Below, piece after piece: positions 48,051 to 60,607 of a DNA stretch of 64,000 nucleotides; the first letter of the stretch is position 1; every line of letters begins with the position of its first letter. Made by a program: the position numbers and the translations under genes. The DNA lies in contig NC_053395.1 of assembly GCF_905171765.1 (NCBI RefSeq), positions 188,421,577-188,485,576 on the forward strand, written 5' to 3'. The notes beneath the pieces were generated by a model. It was not told where the DNA came from, did not search any database, and worked only from the letters and a program-made list of their open reading frames with translations. The DNA comes from Bufo bufo. Lineage: Eukaryota; Chordata; Amphibia; Anura; Bufonidae.

Positions 48051-49069
48051 ATGTTCTCAACAAAAGGCATGAACGTCTTGTGTTGTCTATAATCATGACA
48101 TGGAGAACAATTAGACCACATTTTATTAGTAAAATAGTTGTTTTTCTTGAAATTGAACTTATTTACCCAGAAATGCCACACAAAAAAAAATACAGGGTGT
48201 TGATTGATATTCCATTGTATTGTTTTTTTCACTGTTATTTTTAAAGCTTCATCAACACCATCCTTTCCAATAATCCCTTTTTGGTCTATCAAATAGACCC
48301 AAGCGTTAGACCCAATTTTGCAAACTTGCTGCTACTGAATATAATAAATGGCATCCAGCTCTTAGTGATCCAATGACCTAGGCAAGCCTAATCAAGACAC
48401 TCCATGTAAAATGATATTCCTGTCGCTTTAATGGGCCTATGCACTTGACATCAGCGTGAATGAACAAATAACCTGGCATTGTGCTACACTGGTAACCTAT
48501 ATACTGGTTACAAGCATAATATATTAGACTTGTGTTCTGTAATATAAAATTTTAGGGGATACTATATCTTCTTATGGAGAGCGCCAGTCTTATAGGTCAG
48601 GCAACGCTCCTCTGGAATTCTGGGAAGGAGAGATGCAAAGGAGTTCTTAGAAAGCTCTTCTTCTAATGCCACCAGAGGTAAGGCAGCTATCCTATAAGTC
48701 ATTGTTCGACCTTTTAAAAAGGAGTTGAGACATGACTTGGATAATTGAGTCAGCATCTTATCTGCAGACAACTATTTCGGGGTGATAACCCCTCATCAGT
48801 GCAGAGCAGTGAGTACTGGCTTAACTGGCTGAGAGGCCTAAGTCAGGATTCGGAGTAAACTATATCTCCTTATGGAGAGCACCTAAAGAAGCATGTTGTC
48901 TCAAAGCCTAGACTGTAAATATTAAATGAAGTCTGCAACTTCGTGGTCATCCCACAAACACATAAATTTAAACACTAGACTAATTAAAATTGGTGGTGAG
49001 AGAATGATGGGGTGAAGAGGTGACAGAGTGGAAGTAACAAAGATATTTTGGCCTTACACTGATGCTTAC

Positions 49070-49276
49070 TGGGAAAGTTCCCAGCTGCTCTTGAAGCTCC
49101 TCCACCTCTTTGATGAGCTCTCTCATGCTCTTGTTTCCATGAGCGTGACTCTGCCAGAGGCTTCGCTCTATATTGTTTCCAGGAAAGCAAGGAAGGACAC
49201 TGTTTGCAAACTGCCTGCAGAGAGGACATGTAAATTCTCCTTTGTCAACAGCGAATCCCTGTAGGACCTGGTCATT
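49070..49276 (-). CDS. UBR3: UBR3 exon, last RING cysteines and following helix
   Basis: 207 bases (69 whole codons) between acceptor tgttttcccag and donor GTAAGCAT. It encodes NDQVLQGFAVDKGEFTCPLC, in which CPLC is the last RING zinc-ligand pair, then RQFANSVLPCFPGNNIERSL, a polar variable stretch (WQSHAHGNKS), and a charged predicted helix MRELIKEVEELQEQLGTFP. The variable stretch after FPG is where this protein differs most from mammals. Only 0.8 kb of intron separates it from the preceding exon. Confidence 0.97.
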
Positions 49277-50088
49277 CTGGGAAAACAAGCACAAAGGACT
49301 CTGATTAGCAATAAATGAAAAAGAACTTCTATAATAATCTCTACACATAACTCATTTCATGGATATGAAGCTATTCTTATATTCTGTTAATGGAAGAGAG
49401 TAAAGGTAATATTGCTAAAAGGTATCTTGAACGTGAACCTACATATTGAACATCATGTTGTGTTTGTCATGATTCTTTTCTTAAATGGACACTAATCTAT
49501 CTCCAGACTATGCATAAATCAAGTCAAGAAAATTTGTAAGATGTTATCATATGTTAGAGTAAAATGCCTCCTTCTCCACTTATCAGGCTCATTTTGCTGC
49601 CCACTATTTAAACTAATATTCTCCATCCTGAGAGAGTGAGACGAACCGTCAGCCTATTAAAGAGTCATATTATATACTGCTCATAGAAGCGGACATCTGC
49701 CTTGATCTCTCCAGAGAATATCAGTGGGAGGGAGAGGAAGAAAAGAAACTGATAAGTGGAAAAAGAGGCATCCTCTGATGAGATATGTTACAAAGTTTCT
49801 TATATTCACAAATGCTACTGATTTGTGCATAGTTGTGTAAAAAATTAGTGACCATTCAATTTATAGGGATCAGTGCACCATTTTTTGATACAGGGCTCAA
49901 ATCCCATGCAATGGCACGGCCATCTACAGCCATGACTAGAGGGAGCTTAGGCACTTACTGTATACTGTTTTATTAACAGCTCAGTGTATAAACAATATGC
50001 AGTAAGCTCCACATAGTGGTGGCTGCAAAAAGCCAAAATTTTGTCTTTGGAGAGGAACTGAAAAATATAAGAAAGGTGCATAACTTAC

Positions 50089-50199
50089 CCGCAATGACTC
50101 CATGTAGGATTTATGGCAGTCTATATGAAGTGTGTGGCCACACGTTTGTACATATACTCCTCCTTCCCAACCTATCGATACAGACTGGAGACAGGAACT
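50089..50199 (-). CDS. UBR3: UBR3 exon, RING histidine/cysteine core
   Basis: 111 bases (37 whole codons, phase 0 at both ends) between a T-rich acceptor ending tatatccag and a GTAAGTTA donor. It encodes SSCLQSVSIGWEGGVYVQTC followed by GHTLHIDCHKSYMESLR. The C-G-H-x2-H-x2-C series supplies the middle four zinc ligands of the RING-H2 finger, the core of E2 binding. The AG just inside the exon (cag-AG) could serve as an alternative acceptor but would shift the frame, so the upstream AG is used. Confidence 0.97.
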
Positions 50200-50985
50200 C
50201 TGGATATAAAAAACAAAACAAAAAAAAACAAAACAGAAGGGGTTAGAAATTAGGGTGAATTCCACCACAACTGAATCACTGTAATAATCAAGATTACTTG
50301 ATTATTAAAAAACACATTCTGAAATACCCTATTAGGTAATTGTGAATTATAAGAGTGGCTCCCTAATTAGTAGCCTGATTTATTAGCGAAAATGGAGAGC
50401 AGACACGAACGTCTCATCTGGAGGAACGTGCATTTACGAAGACACTTACCAATTTAAAAGGGAACTGTGTAATACATTATTTCCCCTGTAGTGGCGCTGC
50501 AGGAAAACTAGACATTTGCTGCAGGGTTGCCCCACATATTACAGCTAACAGTTCCAGCAGCGGTCCTGTGATCAGGGAGACCTTTTTAGAGAGAACGGAG
50601 TGTCCAAAGCAATCAATATGTAGTATAAAAGGACACGACTATACAGACTTATTATTTAGTAACCCTTCCAAGACTACTCACATCAATTTGTTCAGCCTAG
50701 CCTTTGAAGCCAACATGATTACAACATGTCAAACATCTCAGTGTCAAAATATAGTCCTTTTTTTGTAAGCAGAGTTTATTGAATTTTACAGAAAATGTAA
50801 AAAAAATAAAAATAAAAAATGTTTATCCAATGGTCCAAAACACAATGCACAGCACCTAATAAAACAAATTAAATACATTTCATGTCAACTTATGGTAAAA
50901 GCATCTGCGACCATTCAAGCAAGCAATATATAGTCTTTTGATAAGACTGTGGCTATGCTTCAAAATTCGATTTGGGAAAGTTTTA

Positions 50986-51295
50986 GGGTACTTTCACACT
51001 TGCGGCAGGACGGATCCGACATGCTGTTCACCATGTCGGATCCGTCCTGCGGCTATTTCGCCGTGCCTCCGGACCGCCGCTCCGTCCCCATTGACTATAA
51101 TTACTGCATGTCAGGTTTTTTAGTCTGGCGGCTTTCGCCGTGCACCGCCGTGCTGCGCCGGAGCTCTGCCCCTGTCCCCATTATAGTCAATGGGGACGGA
51201 GCGGCGGTCCGGAGGCACGGCGAAATAGCCGCAGGACGGATCCGACATGGTGAACAGCATGTCGGATCCGTCCTGCCGCAAGTGTGAAAGTAGCC
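50986..51295. mobile_element. TCACAC-type MITE, clean palindrome
   Basis: GGGTACTTTCACACTTGCGGC and inverse GCCGCAAGTGTGAAAGTAGCC, flanks TTA (50983-50985) and TAA (51296-51298). The arms (acggatccgacatgctgttc against gaacagcatgtcggatccgt) are nearly identical, so the copy is young. Confidence 0.85.
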
Positions 51296-51706
51296 TAAGT
51301 TAATTCATTGCCCTCTAAATATACAACGGAACATCAGATTGGGATTAGTGGAGGCCGAAAGAAGTAAAAATATGGAACAAAAAAAATGACATCACATTTG
51401 CATCCCCTTAAGCCTGGAGGAAAGACAGACTGACAGATACACTTTAGAAACTGTAAAAGTTCTGACACTCCCATACAATTTAGAAACCAGCAAGAACAAA
51501 TCAACCAGGAACAGCATGGGAGCAACGTCTGCAGATCAGCCAAGCTGTAGGAGGTTTGCCCATTTCCGCTTCTATTTCCGAATGAGTCGGTGCTACGGAT
51601 ATTTTTTTTTTTTTTTTTTTTGTGATCATTCAATCAGTTTTTCAATATCAAGGCAAATTAAACTGTTAAGGAGAATCAATCATTAGTTAAAGTGCATAGA
51701 CTATAA

Positions 51707-51864
51707 CAGGGGTAGGCAAGCTCCGGCACTCCGGCTGTTGTGAAACTACAACTCCCACCATGCATACTTGCTCTGCTGTTCTCAGAACTCACATAGAAAT
51801 AAATGGGGCATGCTGGGAATTGTAGTTTCACAACAGCTAGAGTGCCGAAGGATGCTGATCCCTG
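51707..51864. mobile_element. hAT-type MITE (CAGGGGTAGGCAAGC)
   Basis: CAGGGGTAGGCAAGCTCCGG and inverse GATGCTGATCCCTG with a perfect 8-bp duplication gactataa (51699-51706, 51865-51872). The core aactacaactcccaccatgc is shared with its siblings. Confidence 0.88.
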
Positions 51865-51872
51865 GACTATAA

Positions 51873-52873
51873 CATATATGTGCTTTTTTTCCACAATATT
51901 CTGGCAGGTAGAAAACAATAGAGTACAGAAAACTTGCAGATGGTTATTGGAGAAAAGAGGGGGGGAGGGGGGGAGGTCACAAGCTGTGGATTGAGGATAG
52001 GCCGTCACTTAAAGGCTAAACTACCCCCTTTACCCCCCCCCCCCCCCCCCCACTCCATGAACCAGAGCAGAGAATCCTTAATGGATACACCCACCTGCTC
52101 ATTCACGTTATTTTATGCATCTACAATATAAAAAAAGAAACTTTGCAAACAGGCTAAACATGTTCTACCATTTTGTGTCTACAGCTGCTATGCAGACTTA
52201 TGTTTCTCGAAGGTAACATACAACAAACCTTGTATAGTTTGACCTTATGGTCATAGACCCTTCTATATATCCCCTACGGCTTCCTAACATAAATTTGGCA
52301 TATCACAAAGTAATAGAGGACAGATAGCTGAGAATATAACTGCAAGGTCAGACTACACAGGGTTTATCGTAGTCTGTTACCATGGAGACACAACAGTTTG
52401 CATAACAGTTGTACGCAGATAACAGTAGGTAATTATTAATGAAGGCAACTTAAAAAATAGCTTTAATTTTCCTTCTTGCAGCTCACCAAGCACAGCGCCC
52501 TACATTGTATAGTGGCTGAGCTTGGTATCACACTCAGCCCCATTCACTTGTTTCAATAAATTGTTGAGATGAGGAAATCACCATTGCTGCTTCTATTTAA
52601 ATGCCCTACTTTAATGTTATATCATCACTGGAGTGTGAACATTTTACGTTTTACATAAAATTTCCCCAGAAAAGCCAAATAGTCCTAACTTGTTTTTGTG
52701 AGTGGTATATAATATAAATATATATACACACACACCACCTTTTTTTTTTTTTATGCTTACATTGCCTACTTTCCTATACAGTTAAAACACATAAGCAGAC
52801 ACATACAGGTCAGTGTATGTCAAAAGGTCGCTGTTTCGGCATATGATGGGTGAACAGGGCCTATGGAGACATA
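51873..52873. other. Intron without recognised element
   Basis: Contains G-rich, poly-C (about 52026-52050) and TA/CA runs (about 52715) and, near 52482-52552, a fragment (caccaagcacagcgccctac) shared with 58546-58600. No gene. Confidence 0.5.
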
Positions 52874-53892
52874 CAGTTAGGTCTATATATATTTGGACAG
52901 AGACAACATTTTTTTAATTTTTTGTTCTGTACATCACCACAATGGATTTTGAACAGAACAATTCAGATGCAGTTGAAGTTCAGATTTTCAGCTTTAATTC
53001 AGTCGGTTGAACAAAATGATTGCATAAAAATGTGAGGAACTAAAGAATTTTTTAAACCCAATCCCTTCATTTCAGGGGCTCAAAAGTAATTGGATAAAAT
53101 CAAGAATTGTAAATAAAATGTTAATTTCTACTACTTGGTTGAAAACCATTTGTTGGCAATGACTGCCTGGAGTCTTGAGCTCATGGACATCACCAGACGC
53201 CGTGTTTCATCCTGTTTAATGCTCGGCCTTTACTGCCGCGGTTTTCAGTTGCTGTTTGTTTCTGGGCCTTTCTGTCTGACGTTTAGTCTTTAACAAGTGA
53301 AATGCTCTTTTGGGTTCAGATCCGGTGACTCGGCCATTCAAGAATATTCCACTTCTTTGCTTTAATAAACTCCTGGGATGCTTTGGCTTTATGTTTTGGG
53401 TCATTGTCCATCTGTATTATGAAACGCTGACCAATCAGTTTCGCTGGATTTGAGCACATGGTATGTCTCTGAAAACCCCAGAATTCACCCGGCTGCTTCT
53501 GTCCTGTGTCACATCATCAATAAACACTAGGGCCCGGGGCCACTGGCAGCCATGCATGCCCAAGAAATCACACTGCCTCCACCGTGTGTTACAGATGATG
53601 CGGTATGCTTTGGATTATGAGCTGTACCGTGCCTTCGCCATACTTTTTTCTTTCTATCATTCTGGCAGAGGCTGATCTTGGTTTCATCTGTCCAAAGAAT
53701 GTTCTCCCAGAACACTTTTTTAAGATGTTTTTTTTTAGCAAAGTCCAATCTAGACCTCTTATTCTTGAGGCTGATGAGTGGCTTGCACCGTGCAGTGAAC
53801 CCTCTGTAGTTACTTTCATGCAGTCTTCTCTTTATGGTAGATCTGGATATTGATACGCCTATATCCTGGAGAGTGTTGTTCACTTGGTTGGG

Positions 53893-54556
53893 AGTCCCCA
53901 AAGGCAAAAACTGACTTTTATTCATATGTAAATTAGGGCTCGCAAGTGCCCAGGGGCGGCGTTCACCTCGTTGGTGCCCAGGCTGTTCTGCCGCTTTTCG
54001 TCATATCCCCGCCCCAGCCTCTTCCTCTGCCCGCCTCGCTCTTCCTTTGCGTCCTCCTTCTCTGCAGCGAGATCCCGCGCCTGCACTATCCATTGCTTGG
54101 CCGGGGGCATGCGCACTGCGATGCCCATTGTGGGCACGGCATCGCAGTAGCTACTACACATGCGCAGGCCAACGGCGAGAAACAGCGGCGAGGAGGCGGA
54201 CCAGAGACACCCACAATGGGCATCGCAGTGCGCATGCCCCCGGCCAAGCAATGGATAGCGCAGGCACGGGATCTCGCTGCAGAGAAGGAGGACGAAAAGG
54301 AAGAGCGGGGCGGGCAGAGGAAGAGGCTGGGGCAGGGATATGACGAAAAGAGGCAGAACAGCCTGGGCTCCAACGAGGTGAACGCCGCCCCTGGGCACTT
54401 GCGAGCCCTAATTTACATATGAATAAAAGTCTGTTTTTGCCTTGGGGGAACTTCACAAGCAAACATCAAAAGGTACCATTAGAATCATAGACTGCTATGC
54501 TAGAGCGCTATGTAAGCGGTCAATAAGGTCACAATCTGGTGACAGACTCCCTTTAA
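53893..54556. mobile_element. Left-truncated palindromic TTAA MITE
   Basis: The right end ggtgacagactccctTTAA (54553-54556) is complete; the left arm starts only at gtccccaaaggcaaaaac. The arms are nearly identical (gggctcgcaagtgcccagg and inverse), which yields mirror-image 158-codon frames on both strands that are not genes. Confidence 0.78.
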
Positions 54557-55254
54557 AGGGAGTCTGTCATCAGCATTTCAAGTTTGTAACCCTTACCGTA
54601 GCTTTCAAGCATGCTTACAGTTAATAAAAACGTTACCTTTAGCAACAATCCTGGACTTATAAAACCATCAAAAAACATCTTGGTAGCATATGCAAATGAG
54701 GGCTCGCTAGTGCCCAGGGGCGGCGTTACGCTCGTAGGTGCCCTGCTAGCTCAGCCTTTTCATTGCTTCCCCCGCCCCTTCCTTCCCTCCGCCCGCCCAT
54801 CCTTTCCCTCTGACCGCCTGTCTACTAACTTGTTGTTTCGCCGAGATCCCGCGCCTGCGCACTCAGTCCGTCGGCCGGTGCATGCGCACTGCGATGCCCA
54901 TTCCTTGTACGGCATCACAGTAATTAACGCGCATGCGCCAGCTTTACGCCGTTAGCCGGCGCATGCGCAATAGTTACTGTGATGTAGGGGTGGGCGATAT
55001 GGCCTAAAATCTATATTGCAATATAATTTTAAGCATGTGCGATATGCGATATATATTGCGATATATTGTTTTCTATATTTGGGGGGGCGTGTTTAAACTT
55101 TTTTTTACTTTTTATTTAATAACTATTAGTCTCCTTAAGGGCTAGAACGTAGAACCCTTGTCATATTCACCCTAATAGATCTCTATTAGGGTGAATAGGA
55201 CTTTACACTCTCCCTGCTGCCCTGTGCTTTGTGCACACAGCAGCAGGGAGCTGA

Positions 55255-55850
55255 TCCCCCTCCCCTAAACGGTGCCATCCCCAGATCCCCCCCTCCCCTA
55301 AACGGTGCCATCCCCAGATCCCCCCTCCCCTAAACGGTGCCATCCCCAGATCCCCCCCCTCCCCTAAACGGTGCCATCCCCAGATCCCCCCCCTCCCCTA
55401 AACGGTGCCATCCACAGATCCCCCCCCTCCCCTAAACGGTGCCATCCACAGATCCCCCCCCCTCCCCTAAACGGTGCCATCCACAGATCCCCCCCTCCCC
55501 TAAACGGTGCCATCCACAGATCCCCCCCTCCCCTAAACGGTGCCATCCACAGATCCCCCCCCCCCCCTAAACGGTGCCATCCACAGACCCCCCCCCCCCT
55601 CCCCTAAACGGTGCCATCCACAGATCCCCCTCCCCTAAACGGTGCCATCCACAGATCCCCCTCCCCTAAACGGTGCCATCCACAGATCCCTCCCCCTCCC
55701 CTAAACGGTGCCATCCACAGATCCCCCCCCCCTCCCCTAAACGGTGCCATCCACAGATCCCCCCCCCCCCCCCTCCCCTAAACGGTGCCATCCACAGATC
55801 CCCCCCCCCCCCCCTCCCCTAAACGGTGCCATCCACAGATCCCCCCCCCC
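55255..55850. repeat. Minisatellite, about 17 copies, C-run length variable
   Basis: Unit cctcccctaaacggtgccat plus ccacagatc and a C run of variable length; total unit length about 29-41 bp. The first copies read ccccagatc, later ones ccacagatc. Open frames in it follow from the period only. Confidence 0.93.
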
Positions 55851-55866
55851 GACGCTCACAGGAATA

Positions 55867-56130
55867 CATTTAAAAACAAATCAGTAACTTTAACTTTATT
55901 CATTGGTGATCTCTTTACTGTATACCTTAGCTCCGGTAACAGCAGGCAGTGCGGGGGGCGGCGCTCACTCACTGACGTCACGCGCCTGCGCCGCCTAGTG
56001 GGAGGAGCAGGCGCGTGACGCCAGTGAGTGAGCGCCGCCCCCCGCACTGCCTGCTGTTACCGGAGCTAAGGTATACAGTAAAGAGATCACCAATGAATAA
56101 AGTTAAAGTTACTGATTAGTTTTTAAATGT
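55867..56130. repeat. Near-perfect 264-bp palindrome inside the hAT element
   Basis: Arms of about 125 bp, for example aactttattcattggtgatc, gctccggtaacagcaggcag and gcgctcactcactgacgtca, are followed by their inverses. The centre is the GC-rich gcgccgcctagtgggagg. Confidence 0.9.
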
Positions 56131-57416
56131 TCTACTGTCAGCGGCGTGGCCCTGTATATTCTAACCCCAGGCAAGCGTCCCTGTCACCATGGGAACGCCT
56201 GGGGGTTAGAATATACCATCGGACTTGAGTTTTCACGCGCTCACTGAGATCGTGAAAACTCAATAATTTACTGTCAGTCCCTCCCCTCCTCCTCCTCTTT
56301 TGTCATTGATGGTCAGCGGCAGCCGCGCACAGTGGGGAGGGAGGGACTCTCTCCTCCACTGTGCCCAGTGTGCCGGCTCAGGAGAAGATGGTGCGTGCAG
56401 AGAGCGCGATCATATCGCTGTCCGGCGATATAGGCGATATGCTCAAAATCCATATCGTGGCACAAATTTATATCGCATATCGCCTATATCGCCCACCCCT
56501 ACTGTGATGCCGCACAAGGAATGGGCATCACAGTGCGCATGCGCCGGCCTGACTGCGCAGGCGCGGGATCTCGGCGAAACAACAAGTTAGTAGATAGGCG
56601 GTCAGAGGGAAAGGATGGGCGGGCGGAGGGAAGGAAGGGGCAGGGGAAGCGAAGAAAAGGCTGAGCTAGCAGGGCACCTACGAGCGTAACGCCGCCCCTG
56701 GGCACTTGCGAGCCCTCATTTGCATATGCTACAAAGATGTTTTTTGACGGTTTTATAAGTCCAGGATTGATGCTAAAGGTAACGTTTTTATTAACTGTAA
56801 GCATGCTTGAAAGCTATGGGAAGGGTTACAAACGTGAAATGCTGATGACAGACTCCCTTTAATTGAAAATGAAATAATGAAGAAATCGCCCGCACCTGCC
56901 CATTAAACAGCCTTGGAGTCAACTGTACAATTACTTTTGGTCCCTTTAAAAACAGGGTGTCACATGTAAAGGAGCTGAAACTCCTAAACCCGTCATCCAG
57001 TTTTAATGCGGACACCCTCAGATGAAAGCTAAAAGTCTGGAATTTATGTCCATTATATAACTATAACATGTTTTAGTAAACAGGTAAAAAATAAAAATAA
57101 ATTTGTGTCAGTGTCCAAATATATATGGACCTAACTATAGGAGGTATAAATCAAGGAATACTCCTCACATATACGTTTAACAAAGCCAAAAGGGAGAAGT
57201 AAGCAGAGCCTAAACTTCCTTCAGATGTTAATAGCAAAACATTAAAAAGCAGCGTCCGAAGGGCCTCCACAGCTTCAACTGTAATGAAACCCGTAACGGA
57301 TTACACTTTTCAATACAGCTGTATAAAATGGTAGTCAATGGCAGATAAATGGCTGTATATGTATGGGACGGCTATTCTGCTCCCCGTTTCATAACGTCTA
57401 CCAATATATAGCTTTA

Positions 57417-57858
57417 GGGCTCTTGCACATGAAAGTTTTTTTTCCCGTTTACGTTCCGTTTTTTGCGTTCTATATATATGGAACCATTAATTTCAACAGA
57501 TCCGCAAAAAAAAAAAGTCTGTATGCCTTCCATTTCCGTTCAAAGATAGAACATGTCCAATATTGTCCGCATAATGGACAAGGATAGTACTGTTCTATCA
57601 GGGGTCAGCTGTTTCGTTCCGCAAAAAACGGAATGCACTCGGACATCATCCGTATTTTTTGCGGATCCGTTTTTGGCGTACGCAAAATACTGAAAAAGCC
57701 ATATGGTTGTGTGCAAGAGGATGGAACAATACGAACTTAAATCCCCTTAGGCTCCATTCACACATCTGCAAATCTATGGGGGGTCCGCACTTCCGGGTCC
57801 GCATTTTCGTTCCCACCCCCCCAAAAAAAATAGGACCGGTCACTGGAACCGTCCGTTA
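57417..57858. mobile_element. Two truncated TTA-associated MITEs in a row
   Basis: GGGCTCTTGCACATGAAAG at 57417 (after TTA 57414-57416) is mirrored by TTGTGTGCAAGAGG near 57706-57720. A second starts GGCTCCATTCACACATCTGC at 57750 (after TTA 57747-57749) and breaks off near 57858. Confidence 0.6.
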
Positions 57859-58539
57859 ATTCTGTACAGAAGCCTCACTGCATGTACAGCAAGGTGGAGA
57901 ACATCGAGAACCCAGATTTCACTAAAAACACAATCAAATATGTTAAGTCCACAGACAGTGGAGCATTTCATGAGAAATCCTTAGAGCTTGACCTGTGACC
58001 TGTCATGTTCTTGCGGATTTCAAAGCCCTGAAATTGCAATCAATACACAGCCAGACCCGTTCACAGGGAATTTTTGGCAATGTTACTCACAGCCCAGCGA
58101 TTTCCATTTATCACATAGAAAAGAATACATCTGAAGCACAAACAATCCATAAGCTCTTGACAGTGAAGGATAAACGGAGCTATTAAAGCCTTCTTTAGCT
58201 ACTGGAGGGCAGACAGACAAAGCAAGAGCGGCCACCGCAGCCATTCAAAGCCAAGTGCGCAGGATTTCTCAGGTAACACACACAACTCAAGGCTGAAACC
58301 ACCATCAAGTCTAACTGCAATTAGCCTAGTACAAGCCGTATTGTCAAGATCCTTATCTTCCCTCATATCTGTGAAGAGAGTTGGGATACCACGCATACAC
58401 TGAATGGTTGGCCGGTCCAGCCATAATAATAGCCCATAGCCACCATTGTTAAAGATGGATACCACCAAATTTTTATTTTGCAGTGGAACACTGTACAGGA
58501 AAGCAAATTCTACCTCCTGTGAGAGCTGCGGTCTCCTCC

Positions 58540-58814
58540 GTGCTCACCAAGCACAGCGCCATACATAGCATAGTGGCTGTGCCTGGCATTGCAGCTCAGC
58601 CCCATTCACCTCAATGGGGCTGAGCTGCACCTAGGCCATGTGATCGATGAACGTGTCGTCACTGGCCTAGGGAAAGCTGTGAGAAGACTGCCGGTGCCTT
58701 CTTAAAACAACTGATCGGCGGGAGTCCCGGGTGTTGGACAACCACCGATCAAATATTGATGACCTATCCTGAGGATAAGTCATCAGTAGTAAAATGTCAG
58801 AAAACCCCTTTAAA
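58540..58814. mobile_element. TTAA-type MITE half
   Basis: Ends gtcagaaaaccccTTTAA (TTAA 58811-58814); contains gatgacctatcctgaggata, also found near 9508, and caccaagcacagcgccatac. The left end is missing. Confidence 0.6.
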
Positions 58815-59531
58815 CATAATGACGCTCTACTAATTCGCTGCCAGTTCAAACAGTAATCCTGCAAGAAGTTATACGAGAATCCTTTCCTGACCAGGTCTAG
58901 CAACTCAGAAACTAATCGTTCAGGGCATCGTGCTCATAAATCTCAGCTCACCTCTAGGCATGTTCAACCCGTGATGGATGGCAGTACGGAGCCTAAAGCG
59001 AGAGATCTCTTGAGATGAAACTGCCTTTCACTGAGCATCAGAGGGGTTCCATTAAGACGGCGGCGGGGAAAAAGGTAGAGGGAGACTACAAAAAGGACGA
59101 AGATAAGAAATGACTGATCAAAACAACCGACCCCTTTTTAAATTGATCAGTGGCCAGTTGTATATTTTAGGACAACTGCAATCCATAGGCCTTATATCAT
59201 GACAGATAGAATGGGGTCAACAGGAGCAGCTTATGCTCAAGAGGATACAGGGTATCTGTACAATATAAGGATATCCCATTTACACAGAACCATAATGGCT
59301 AATTAAAAAGGGTCCAGGGAGGCTCTACCACCACAATCCCTTGGCAACTGGAAGGGGAAATTATTAGTCCAAAGATACAGAAGGGAACTGAGCCATGATC
59401 CCTCAGCAATCTATTTTCTTAGGGTAGGCAATATGCAGCCAAGGTCTGCTTCATAATCCAAAGGACGCGAGTGATGCCGGACTGCGGGACCATGTTGGTC
59501 CCGTATTTTCAAATTCACTAATACCATATAC

Positions 59532-59678
59532 CAGGCATGGCCAACCTGCGGCTCTCCAGCTGTTGTAAAACTACAATTCCCACCATGCCCTGTTGAAGGC
59601 CGATACCTGTAGGCAGTCTGGGAATGCTGGGAGTTGTAGTTTTGCAACATCTGGAGAGCCTCAGGTTGGCCATTCCTG
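59532..59678. mobile_element. hAT-type MITE (CAGGCATGGCCAACC)
   Basis: CAGGCATGGCCAACCTGCGG and inverse CTCAGGTTGGCCATTCCTG with a perfect 8-bp duplication ccatatac (59524-59531, 59679-59686). 147 bp, with inner mirror blocks around aactacaattcccaccatgc. Confidence 0.9.
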
Positions 59679-59899
59679 CCATATACCATAACAGCATACA
59701 TGGAGGATCTTGCTATGGAAAATACATGTCAATATCTGCATTTTTTTACATTTCAGCCACTTTGCTTTTACTGTATTCAGGGGATTTTCCACCCGCAATT
59801 ACATTGAAAATCCATGGGGGATATGCCACGTGTGAACATACCGTTACTGTGCTTGAGTCTACTAGGTTCCTTTGCTTTCTTAAGGTCCCTATAAAAAGG

Positions 59900-60262
59900 G
59901 ACAAACCAGCAAGTGTTCTTCCCGACCATCGCTTGCTCATTAGTGGAGGAGATCACTGCTATTACATGCAGTCATCTACTCCACAGTATGGGAAGGAGCG
60001 ATAACTAATACCATTGCTCGTCCCCATAACAGACTCATTGTTTGTCGGCAGCAGAGCGTGTTTAGACAGCACAATCTGATGTCGGCAAATGACGATTTAG
60101 GTGTCAGCACCCACAGTCAAATAACAGACAAACGAGCATTTTGTTCGTTCATCAGGTAATCAGTGGCACCTTTACACCGCCAGATAATCACTAACTAGTG
60201 TTCCTATGAACGCGCATTAGCGATTATCTTGTGGATTCTCTGGCCGTGTAAAGGGCCCTTTA
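59900..60262. mobile_element. Dispersed repeat related to 18880-19830
   Basis: Shares gtttagacagcacaatctga, tggaggagatcactgc and catcaggtaatcagtg-like blocks; right end ggccgtgtaaagggcccttta. Another start of the family is at 63887. Confidence 0.55.
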
Positions 60263-60338
60263 GGCTACAGTTTTCAGAAATGCTCCTGTTTTTAACTGGG
60301 ATACAAGCCCCTGTTAGACACATGCTAGCAGTACTCAC

Positions 60339-60472
60339 ATCTTTGAAATGGCGCTGTAATACGGTGAGTCTGACATCATGCACTGCAGCACATGTTCCCT
60401 CCAGATAGATTTGCTCCTCTTCACTGGTAGGAAGCTTCTTCGGCTCAGAGATTTTTCGACGGTGTCCCAAAA
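60339..60472 (-). CDS. UBR3: UBR3 exon, linker inside the RING region
   Basis: 134 bases between a cttttag acceptor and a GTGAGTAC donor. The first two bases TT complete Val with the last G of the previous exon, and it ends on a whole Asp codon. It encodes LGHRRKISEPKKLPTSEEEQ, IYLEGTCAAV and HDVRLTVLQRHFKD. In UBR3 this is the long insertion that separates the first cysteine pair of the RING from the rest. The stretch after VLG (HRRKIS) is the part that differs most from the mammalian protein as I remember it; EPKKLP and HDVRL are conserved. Confidence 0.95.
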
Positions 60473-60607
60473 CTAAAAGAGTTCACACATAACAGATAAT
60501 TAACGGATGATAAAAATGGCAAAATAAAGATTTAAATCACATACATTACAACCAGAATCTAACCATGCTACTATTTGTCTCTTGTTGCATTGCCTTACTG
60601 TTCTTTA

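Larger units (their letters stand above)
54985..56501. mobile_element. Non-autonomous hAT element (TAGGGGTGGGCGATAT ends)
   Basis: TAGGGGTGGGCGATATGGCC at the left and ATATCGCCCACCCCTA at the right with a perfect 8-bp duplication ctgtgatg (54977-54984, 56502-56509). The subterminal part repeats gcgatatatattgcgata-type words, which may be transposase binding sites. It carries the minisatellite 55255-55850 and the palindrome 55867-56130 but no transposase. Confidence 0.9.
54553..56862. mobile_element. T2-type palindromic MITE split by a hAT element
   Basis: TTAAAGGGAGTCTGTCATCAGC and inverse GCTGATGACAGACTCCCTTTAA (TTAA 56859-56862). The left TTAA is shared with the neighbouring element. The arms (gctttcaagcatgcttacagt; gggctcgctagtgcccaggg) pair across the insertion 54985-56501. 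Confidence 0.85.
52874..57137 (-). mobile_element. Tc1-like element, dead, host of a four-layer nest
   Basis: CAGTTAGGTCTATATATATT at the left and the inverse at the right (agtgtccaaatatatatgga), flanked by TA (52872-52873, 57138-57139). The minus strand from 53925 to 53216 retains transposase pieces: VSISRSTIKRRLHESNYRGF, WTDETKISLCQNDRKKK and GGGSVISWACMAASG. The remaining sequence near 56880-57050 matches the other arm (cccattaaacagccttggag; caattacttttggtccc). Stops, frameshifts and inserted elements make it inactive. Confidence 0.85.

Noticed and set aside
49028..49264. Plus-strand frame across the UBR3 RING exon
   Set aside because: Antisense shadow of the real exon 49070-49276.
50199..50201. 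Alternative acceptor two bases inside the UBR3 exon
   Set aside because: It would break the reading frame with the preceding exon, which ends on a whole codon.
53922..54422. 158-codon open frames on both strands
   Set aside because: They are the same palindromic MITE read in either direction; no codon bias or homology.
55371..55607. Proline-rich frame in the C-run array
   Set aside because: Periodic peptide from the minisatellite.
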